24,374 nt of DNA from a virus. A program made the position numbers and the translations under genes. This document shows, one piece after another, positions 1 to 3,548 of this stretch (position 1 is the stretch's first letter; every line of letters begins with the position of its first letter). Below the pieces are notes generated by a model. It did not search any database, was not told where the DNA came from, and saw nothing but the letters and a program-made list of their open reading frames with translations. Location: IMG/VR virus record IMGVR_UViG_3300002460_000109, positions 9,153-33,526 of that record; one strand, given 5' to 3'.

Positions 1-74
1 AACTCACTCTCGTCAATAGGGATAAAATCATCTTGACCAAACCCACGCATAATTTTGAATTTCATTTTCACCAT
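1..74 (-). CDS. Partial hypothetical protein, 5' end only
   Basis: Only the first 24 codons lie in the window; the gene runs off the left edge. The start ATG at 74-72 overlaps the TGA stop of the upstream replication-like gene (68-70), and in-frame GTG (71) and ATG (65) alternatives follow at once. The visible N-terminus reads roughly MVKMKFKIMRGFGQDDFIPI and then turns acidic. I do not recognise the family. The tight overlap suggests an operon with, and translational coupling to, the replication-like gene, so a DNA-replication or early role is plausible but unproven. Confidence 0.55.
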   Translation of the reverse strand, partial: MVKMKFKIMRGFGQDDFIPIDESE

Positions 75-835
75 ACAACATTATTTAGCTTTTCATTTTT
101 CTCATTTTCTTTTGACTTCATTTTGTTGACAAGTTTGACCCAGTTTTCTTTCAACTCATGGGGGGTAGTAATTTGCGCTAAGTAGAGTTTCATTTGATTT
201 ATTTGGGGGAGCACTGAAACGACTTCAAGCACTTTTTCTAATCCATGCTCGGCGATAAGGAAATCACACGCGGCTCTTTGGGTAGTGTTTGAGTAATACG
301 TTTTATTTTTGGAGTCCACTAACTCAAACGCCTTGATAACCTCTGCCCCTATTGTTGTGTATTTGGGTTGCTTCACTGCGACTGGCTTTGCTGTCGCTTT
401 AGAGGTAGAGGTAGAGGTAGAGGTAGAGGTAGAGGAGGGGGTGCCCTGGGGGGGGTCTATAGGGGGTCTACTCGAAGCAGAGAGTTTCCTTATTTTAAGC
501 CGTATTTTCTCTGGTACAGCCTCCCAAGCGTTCTCTATGCCTTTTTTCGTATCCGCCGACCCATTGTTGTGGTATTTCTCCCAATTCTTGAAACACACCC
601 ATCCATCGACATACAAAACCTTGGGCGAAAGCCGGGGGAGCATGGATTTTTCCAAGTCCCTTTCGTCAATCCCACACTCAAAAGCCATCACGCCTAAATC
701 TAATTCATAAACTCCACACCAAGACGAGCGTTCGTTAGTGAGAAGGTAAATAAATAAATACCGATCTAGCGGATTAAGTTTGCGTATCCACTGATCAGAC
801 CACAACTTTGGGTCTATCATTCTTTGTTTTGCCAT
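68..835 (-). CDS. Phage replication initiation / helicase-loader-like protein
   Basis: A 255-residue protein read from ATG at 835. A TTG three codons upstream (844) is possible but less likely. Residues 1-90 (MAKQRMIDPKLWSDQW..., then 'LNPLDRYLFIYLLTNE', 'GVYELDL', 'CFKNWEKYH') resemble the winged-helix N-terminal domain of phage replisome-organiser/DnaD-like proteins, which bind the origin and recruit helicase. A Ser-Thr dipeptide linker made by a hexanucleotide repeat follows near residue 135. A helical C-terminal domain with a Lys/Glu-rich tail ends the protein, as in helicase-binding domains of this family. The gene is transcribed away from the rest of the window, beside a cluster of DnaA-box-like sites. 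No convincing SD lies before the start. The family call is by pattern only; a generic HTH regulator is the alternative. Confidence 0.6.
   Translation of the reverse strand: MAKQRMIDPKLWSDQWIRKLNPLDRYLFIYLLTNERSSWCGVYELDLGVMAFECGIDERDLEKSMLPRLSPKVLYVDGWVCFKNWEKYHNNGSADTKKGIENAWEAVPEKIRLKIRKLSASSRPPIDPPQGTPSSTSTSTSTSTSKATAKPVAVKQPKYTTIGAEVIKAFELVDSKNKTYYSNTTQRAACDFLIAEHGLEKVLEVVSVLPQINQMKLYLAQITTPHELKENWVKLVNKMKSKENEKNEKLNNVVW
401..436 (+). repeat. AGAGGT hexanucleotide tandem repeat coding (Ser-Thr)n linker
   Basis: Five perfect AGAGGT units (401-430) plus a sixth with one change (431-436). On the minus strand they encode alternating Ser-Thr in the replication-like protein. Because the unit is six bases, slippage would lengthen or shorten the interdomain linker without a frameshift. 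Confidence 0.9.
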
Positions 836-855
836 GAAGAACAAAAAAAAGTTCT

Positions 856-910
856 AAGTAGAGAGAAGGGCTCAACGGGTGCTACGTTTCACCCTCCCCA
901 CTCTCTACTT
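856..910 (-). promoter_or_regulatory. Structured leader hairpin ahead of the replication-like gene (attenuator-like)
   Basis: AAGTAGAGAG (856-865) and CTCTCTACTT (901-910) form a perfect 10-bp inverted repeat. Inside it GGGTG and CACCC can pair again around an 8-nt loop. Read on the minus strand, the helix is followed after five bases (AGAAC) by a run of eight T and then GTTC. It therefore resembles an intrinsic terminator or attenuator about 20 nt before the start codon at 835. The transcript from the minus-strand promoter at 989-997 would carry it. I cannot tell a true attenuator from a plain mRNA-stabilising leader. Confidence 0.5.
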
Positions 911-980
911 AAAACTCATTAGTTTAATAACGTAGTAGATTTTGCAAAAAATTGCAAGTAGAACTTATTGAGTTCGCTCT

Positions 981-1054
981 ACAAAATAATTATACCATAT
1001 TTTTAATTGCAAGAATATGTGGTTTTCTCCACATGTGGACAACTTCGTGGACAA
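981..1054. other. Candidate replication origin: AT-rich stretch plus three DnaA-box-like 9-mers
   Basis: TTCTCCACA (1025-1033, + strand), TGTGGACAA (1034-1042, i.e. TTGTCCACA on the minus strand) and CGTGGACAA (1046-1054) are packed into 30 bp. TTGTCCACA is one base from the E. coli box TTATCCACA and equals the box used in actinobacteria. An AT-rich stretch (981-1016) that could unwind lies alongside, next to a replication-like gene. A further TTGTCCACA sits at 1980-1988. This is an origin by arrangement only; the boxes could instead be operators for another protein. Confidence 0.45.
989..997 (-). promoter_or_regulatory. Minus-strand extended -10 promoter (TGGTATAAT)
   Basis: ATTATACCA on the + strand is TGGTATAAT on the minus strand, a full TGn extended -10 within the exact 10-mer ATGGTATAAT shared with three other promoters here. 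The predicted start near 982 gives a roughly 147-nt leader before the replication-like gene. That leader can also fold a GAACT/AGTTC hairpin (about 962-980) and a TTGCAA inverted repeat. No -35 is seen at 17-bp spacing, as expected for an extended -10. Confidence 0.65.
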
Positions 1055-1132
1055 CCAAAAACAAGCCAAGGTAGAATGAACAACAGGAGGGAAACATCTT
1101 TTTTGATTGTGTTTATCACTAATCTAAAAAAC

Positions 1133-1771
1133 ATGTTCGTAAAAAAATGCTACTCGTGCAAAAGCTCTGCGGTAAATCTCTTGAAATCGTCGAATAATTG
1201 GAAAACTCTACACCAATTCTGTGCAAAATGCGGTAAAGACCAAACAAAGCAGGTGCTCAAGGTCAAAAACATGCGTAAATCTTGCAAATTCAAGCCCATA
1301 GCGCGTCGGAAGCCAACAGGTAGAGCTTTGGGTGTCTTTCTCTTAGTTTGGGCGTTTGTGGCAGTTTTGAGCCTTCCTTTCCTGTCCTCCACGGTAACGT
1401 ATGCCGCGGTTCCCGAAGAAAAGATTGTCAACAAGATTGTCAACCAAACACCAGAAGAAATTGCCATCGAGAAAATAAAGTTCTACGCCGCGAAGTATAA
1501 AGTTTCCTCAAAAGAAATGTACGCCGTTGTGAATTGCGAGACTGCCGGAACTTTTGACCCGACGATCCGCTCACGTTACTTGGAAGGCACACCGCGCCAC
1601 GAGAAAAGTTTTGGACTCTCACAAATTCATCTTCGGTCGCATCCTTACGTATCATACGAACAGGCCATAGACGCAGATTTTTCCCTAGATTTTATGGCAA
1701 AGAACTTCGCAAAAGGAAAGCAGGGGATGTGGTCATGCTATAAAATACTCAAGAAACAAGGTATAATATAA
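1133..1771 (+). CDS. Membrane-anchored lytic transglycosylase (SLT-like) with N-terminal zinc ribbon
   Basis: From ATG 1133 the protein has 212 residues. Residues 6-9 and 30-33 are CxxC pairs (CYSC, CAKC) typical of a zinc ribbon. A basic stretch and one membrane segment (about 65-85, 'ALGVFLLVWAFVAVLSLPFL') follow. The rest resembles a peptidoglycan-cleaving SLT transglycosylase: 'NCETAGTFDP' with likely catalytic Glu136, then 'SFGLSQI' (159-165) and 'FMAKNFAKGKQGMWSCY'. It probably cuts the wall from the outer face of the membrane during entry or release. The start is uncertain. A TTG at 1103 lies 12 nt after an AGGAGGG at 1085-1091, and ATG 1271 would give a plain signal peptide without the ribbon. 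TAGAAT at 1072-1077 is a possible -10. The family call is fairly secure, the ribbon fusion less so. Confidence 0.7.
   Translation: MFVKKCYSCKSSAVNLLKSSNNWKTLHQFCAKCGKDQTKQVLKVKNMRKSCKFKPIARRKPTGRALGVFLLVWAFVAVLSLPFLSSTVTYAAVPEEKIVNKIVNQTPEEIAIEKIKFYAAKYKVSSKEMYAVVNCETAGTFDPTIRSRYLEGTPRHEKSFGLSQIHLRSHPYVSYEQAIDADFSLDFMAKNFAKGKQGMWSCYKILKKQGII
1758..1767 (+). promoter_or_regulatory. Promoter -10 (AAGGTATAAT) for a small RNA
   Basis: A consensus TATAAT (1762-1767) overlaps the last codons of the transglycosylase gene. Transcription would start near 1774 and meet a clear terminator at 1861-1882, leaving no room for a protein gene. It lacks the TG of the extended -10 seen elsewhere. Confidence 0.5.
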
Positions 1772-1773
1772 GC

Positions 1774-1882
1774 AAAAGCAATTCTAGACTGCACGCCAGT
1801 ATACGGGTTATAGTTTTAGAAATAGAACAACATTGGCCTCCATGCAACGTCATTCTTGAGCACTCCGCAAGGGGTGTTTTTT
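1774..1882 (+). ncRNA. Putative ~110-nt small RNA
   Basis: The segment is bounded by a -10 and an intrinsic terminator and has no sensible ORF. It can fold as an outer helix TGCA/TGCA (1790-1793 with 1843-1846) plus GCCA/TGGC (1795-1798 with 1834-1837). This encloses a 6-bp hairpin with a GAAA tetraloop (GTTTTA 1813-1818 with TAGAAC 1823-1828) extended by GTT/AAC across a 3-nt bulge. The terminator hairpin follows. I do not recognise a known RNA family. It could be a regulatory sRNA or a decoy. Confidence 0.5.
1861..1882 (+). terminator. Rho-independent terminator with GCAA tetraloop
   Basis: CACTCC (1861-1866), loop GCAA, GGGGTG (1871-1876) form six pairs (one G-U), followed by six T. It ends the putative small RNA and any read-through from the transglycosylase gene. 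Confidence 0.8.
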
Positions 1883-1893
1883 GTTTCATTTTA

Positions 1894-1902
1894 TGGTAAG
1901 AT
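1894..1902 (+). promoter_or_regulatory. Extended -10 promoter (TGGTAAGAT) for a second short transcript
   Basis: TGG-TAAGAT has the TGn element and one change from TATAAT. With the preceding T-run it forms a segment (1874-1902) almost identical to the terminator-promoter junction at 3071-3100. The transcript would start near 1909 and stop at 1978, about 70 nt, with no ORF of note. Confidence 0.45.
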
Positions 1903-1930
1903 GAAGAAGCTTTCTTGTTTATGCGCCAGA

Positions 1931-1978
1931 AAACCGTAATCGTGCCTCTATACGTGAGGGCGTGATTAGCGGTTTTTT
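1931..1978 (+). terminator. Long-stem rho-independent terminator
   Basis: AAACCG/CGGTTT (1931-1936 with 1970-1975), TAATC/GATTA (1937-1941 with 1964-1968) and GCCTC/GAGGGC (1944-1948 with 1956-1961, one bulge) stack into one long helix that ends in six T. The stem may itself be most of a ~70-nt RNA begun at about 1909. Confidence 0.75.
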
Positions 1979-1979
1979 G

Positions 1980-1988
1980 TTGTCCACA
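1980..1988 (+). promoter_or_regulatory. DnaA-box-like 9-mer TTGTCCACA
   Basis: This is an exact copy, inverted, of the 9-mer at 1034-1042. As a lone copy it is weak evidence, but it lies in the intergenic block that shares other signals with the candidate origin. Confidence 0.3.
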
Positions 1989-2028
1989 GCTTTCTTTGAA
2001 AACCCCTATGCACCAAAAATAGGAAGCG

Positions 2029-2034
2029 TATAAT
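2029..2034 (+). promoter_or_regulatory. Promoter -10 (TATAAT) of the structured RNA cluster
   Basis: A perfect TATAAT hexamer just downstream of the terminator at 1931-1978. The predicted start near 2040 coincides with the 5' base of the long helix described next, which supports it. No good -35 is visible at 17 bp. Confidence 0.5.
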
Positions 2035-2039
2035 TAGCA

Positions 2040-2162
2040 AAGCCTCGCTCTTTCGTAAAATCGAAACAACTGTTCATCTCAAGAATTTCTCGCAATAAAG
2101 TTCTTTTTTGATACTACGCAGAACTCACGAGATGGTTGTTTCTCAGACGGAGAGCTTGGTTT
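2040..2162 (+). ncRNA. Structured RNA closed by a long interrupted helix
   Basis: Successive segments pair in register: AAGCC/GGTTT (2040-2044 with 2158-2162), GCTCTTTCGT/ACGGAGAGC (2047-2056 with 2147-2155, one bulge), GAAACAAC/GTTGTTTC (2063-2070 with 2135-2142, perfect) and CATCTC/GAGATG (2075-2080 with 2129-2134, perfect, after a 4-nt 5' bulge). GTTCT/AGAAC (2100-2104 with 2120-2124) sits at the tip. Nearly 30 co-linear pairs over 123 nt are hard to get by chance. It starts at the predicted transcription start and ends 3 nt before a tRNA. I do not recognise the family. It may be part of a larger phage RNA that includes the tRNA-like folds. Confidence 0.6.
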
Positions 2163-2165
2163 ATG

Positions 2166-2233
2166 AATGGATTAGCTCAATGGAAGAGCACCCCCTTAAA
2201 GGGTAGATGCGGGTTCGATGCCCGTATCCATTC
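2166..2233 (+). tRNA. tRNA with shortened anticodon arm
   Basis: The acceptor stem AATGGAT/ATCCATT (2166-2172 with 2226-2232), D arm GCTC-AATGGAA-GAGC (2175-2189, with the GG pair) and T arm GCGGG-TTCGATG-CCCGT (2209-2225, canonical TTCGA loop) are all intact. Between A26 (2190) and position 44 (2204) there are only 13 nt instead of 17. The best arm is CCC-CCTTAAA-GGG, three pairs plus a possible A-U. The 7-nt loop would have C at position 33 instead of U and a nominal TTA anticodon (reading UAA), so I assign no amino acid. No CCA is encoded. It could be a degraded tRNA, a tRNA mimic or an unusual functional tRNA. Confidence 0.6.
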
Positions 2234-2258
2234 GCAGTTCTTTGATGGTGAATAGATT

Positions 2259-2347
2259 ACAGGGATTGTGAGAAGATGGTGACTAGATCGCCTACACTCT
2301 TGGTAGGGTAGCTCCCTAAACGCGTGGGTCGTGTCGCGCATCCCTGT
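2259..2347 (+). ncRNA. Class-II-like tRNA-shaped RNA
   Basis: ACAGGGAT/ATCCCTGT (2259-2266 with 2340-2347) is a perfect 8-bp acceptor-like helix. Inside, CCTAC-ACTCTTG-GTAGG (2291-2307) is a 5-bp stem with a 7-nt loop. TAG-CTCC-CTA (2309-2318) looks like a variable arm. GCGTG/CGCGC (2322-2326 with 2335-2339) is a T-arm-like hairpin abutting the acceptor strand. The D arm is weak (TGA/TCG with a 16-nt loop), the T loop is 8 nt and not TTC, and position 33 is C. It is tRNA-shaped but not a normal tRNA. Confidence 0.35.
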
Positions 2348-2369
2348 ACACCTGTTCATCATAAGAGAG

Positions 2370-2446
2370 TTCCTTGAGAGATGTCTGAGGAATGCGGACA
2401 GTGATCCGCCGTAATGAAATGGAACAAAGCGTAAGTGGCACATTCC
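2370..2446 (+). promoter_or_regulatory. Mutually exclusive hairpins in the leader of the next gene
   Basis: TTCCT (2370-2374) can pair AGGAA (2388-2392), while the overlapping GGAATG (2389-2394) can pair CATTCC (2441-2446). A GCGGA/TCCGC hairpin (2394-2398 with 2405-2409) shares one base with the second helix. Two competing folds just before the start at 2466 are the layout of an RNA switch, but there is no ligand signature I recognise. Confidence 0.3.
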
Positions 2447-2465
2447 GCCTCATTATTGACCACTT

Positions 2466-2735
2466 GTGAAAGTCAAACCTTTCTCCTCAGACGCCTCTTC
2501 GGGAATAAAATATATGCGTTACTACACATCAGAAAAATACATCGACATCGCAAACGAGACCGACATCGCCTTCATGGGTGAATCTCAGTTATGGGTAGTC
2601 TCTTGCCCTCGTTGTTGGTCTGGTGTATGTGTTGGACAAAGACATTGCGCGTATTGTGGGTTCGGTACTTCCAAAGAAAAATTCAAGAAACTCGTTACAA
2701 ATCTGAGAAAAATCTATGCCCCCAGCACAACTTGA
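2466..2735 (+). CDS. Small zinc-ribbon protein
   Basis: Up to 89 residues from GTG 2466. ATG 2514, preceded by GGGA about 8 nt upstream, gives 73 residues and is equally likely. A CxxC pair, 'CPRC', and a second, 'CAYCG', about 12 residues later form a compact zinc ribbon in the C-terminal half, followed by a basic tail. Small ribbons of this type often bind DNA, RNA or transcription machinery, but no specific family is recognised. It is the first protein gene after the RNA cluster and overlaps the next ORF by 20 nt, so it is probably cotranscribed with it. Confidence 0.6.
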   Translation: MKVKPFSSDASSGIKYMRYYTSEKYIDIANETDIAFMGESQLWVVSCPRCWSGVCVGQRHCAYCGFGTSKEKFKKLVTNLRKIYAPSTT

Positions 2736-2904
2736 AAGACTAAACCGCGCTCGATTGGAATTGGTGGCCATAGTTGAATTAAACCCTCCCACAGATTTTT
2801 ACAAGCACATAAACTCTCTCGCAGATGAAATCGAACAACTCATCATTCGGAACTCTAACAGGGATAGCTCTGAAACTTCACAAGGCACCACGGTTAAATC
2901 TTGA
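2716..2904 (+). CDS. Hypothetical small helical protein
   Basis: 62 residues starting with ATG 2716, which overlaps the end of the zinc-ribbon gene. The sequence is mostly amphipathic helix ('LERLNRARLELVAIVEL', 'INSLADEIEQLII') with a polar tail, suggesting a coiled-coil or oligomerising peptide. TGAG lies 8 nt upstream as a weak SD. No family is recognised. Its last 80 nt are also coded in another frame by the ORF at 2825-3004, and which of the two is genuinely expressed there is unclear. Confidence 0.5.
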   Translation: MPPAQLERLNRARLELVAIVELNPPTDFYKHINSLADEIEQLIIRNSNRDSSETSQGTTVKS

Positions 2905-3004
2905 CGCGATCAACGCGAAAATGCCCGCACTGTTTCGGAATAACGGCATGGAGGAGTTTCGCAAGGTTTCGTGGGTTGAGAGGTTGAGTGAGTTAATAGT
3001 TTAG
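2825..3004 (+). CDS. Possible small overlapping gene, 59 aa
   Basis: An ORF of 59 codons from ATG 2825 to TAG 3004, in a different frame from the ORF at 2716-2904 and overlapping it by 80 nt. The part beyond the overlap is protein-like ('LDAINAKMPALFRNNGMEEF', 'VSWVERLSELIV') and fills an otherwise empty gap up to the terminator at 3052. No SD is visible, and an internal ATG at 2921 would give a 27-residue product. A frameshift joining the two ORFs is another reading. Confidence 0.4.
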   Translation: MKSNNSSFGTLTGIALKLHKAPRLNLDAINAKMPALFRNNGMEEFRKVSWVERLSELIV

Positions 3005-3051
3005 GAAACGGCTTATGTGATGTTTAGAAAAAGGGATTGAAAGTACAAACT

Positions 3052-3079
3052 ACACGCATTAGCTCATGGCGTGTTTTTT
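3052..3079 (+). terminator. Rho-independent terminator before the late operon
   Basis: ACACGC (3052-3057) pairs with GCGTGT (3069-3074) across an 11-nt loop, followed by a run of six T. It ends the small-gene unit at 2466-3004 directly before the promoter of the packaging operon. Confidence 0.75.
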
Positions 3080-3091
3080 GTTTTTATTTTA

Positions 3092-3100
3092 TGGTATAAT
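3092..3100 (+). promoter_or_regulatory. Extended -10 promoter (TGGTATAAT) of the packaging operon
   Basis: TGG-TATAAT is a complete extended -10 (TATAAT at 3095-3100). The expected start near 3107 leaves only about 4 nt before ATG 3111, so the terminase small-subunit message would be nearly leaderless. No -35 is visible. The 10-mer ATGGTATAAT recurs at 9098, 16030 and (minus) 989-998. Confidence 0.7.
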
Positions 3101-3110
3101 AGCTAGACCA

Positions 3111-3548
3111 ATGAGCGCAAACGGCAAGACTCCATTCCTAACACCGCAGCAGGAACTCTTCCTTGCTTATTACACAAACCCTAAAAGCGACACATTTTCA
3201 AATGCTTATCAGTCTGCAATCAAGGCAAAATACAAGGAAGATTATGCAAGAAACATAACGGCAGAACTTCCCGACTGGCTACAGGAAAACCTTGGTGACA
3301 TGACTAGACTGAGAAAAGCAGAGAAAAACCTTGATGAAGTACAGAATTTTAATGTAGTAGATGAAGAAGGGAAAGTAGATGTTCCTCTGTTGGAAAAAAG
3401 AATCAAGGTTGATATGTTCTATGCTGAACGGCTGGGGAAACAAAAGTATTCTGCTCGAACTGAACTTACTGGAAAAGATGGTGGTGCAATAGAGTTTTTA
3501 GATAAATCAGATGACGACCTCGCAAAACTCGCCGGACTCAAAGATTAA
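3111..3548 (+). CDS. terS: Terminase small subunit
   Basis: 145 residues from ATG 3111. An upstream in-frame start at 3066 would lie inside the terminator and promoter and is rejected. The N-terminus 'LTPQQELFLAYYTNP' followed by 'SNAYQSAIKAKY' looks like the helix-turn-helix DNA-binding part of phage small terminases, which recognise the packaging site. A charged middle region gives way to 'KYSARTELTGKDGGAIEF', a C-terminal phrase common in these proteins. It overlaps the large subunit by 38 nt, the usual gene order for the packaging complex. Translation appears leaderless. Confidence 0.75.
   Translation: MSANGKTPFLTPQQELFLAYYTNPKSDTFSNAYQSAIKAKYKEDYARNITAELPDWLQENLGDMTRLRKAEKNLDEVQNFNVVDEEGKVDVPLLEKRIKVDMFYAERLGKQKYSARTELTGKDGGAIEFLDKSDDDLAKLAGLKD

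Noticed and set aside
309-710. Open frames on the + strand across 309-710 with a Glu-Val or Gly-Arg repeat
   Set aside because: They are the complement of the replication-like gene; the repeat is just the hexanucleotide read antisense.
1007-1132. Extended N-terminus of the transglycosylase from TTG 1007
   Set aside because: It would translate through the candidate origin boxes and upstream of the likely -10 at 1072; the first plausible starts are 1103 or 1133.
1774-1882. Partial likeness of the GTTTTA-GAAA-TAGAAC hairpin to a Cas9 guide scaffold
   Set aside because: The likeness is limited to a short AT-rich hairpin. There is no repeat array, no cas gene and no tracr-like tail in the window.
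2177-2443. 88-codon minus-strand frame across the tRNA-like region
   Set aside because: Composition is not protein-like (Arg/His/Cys-rich), no start signal is present, and the + strand fold explains the sequence.
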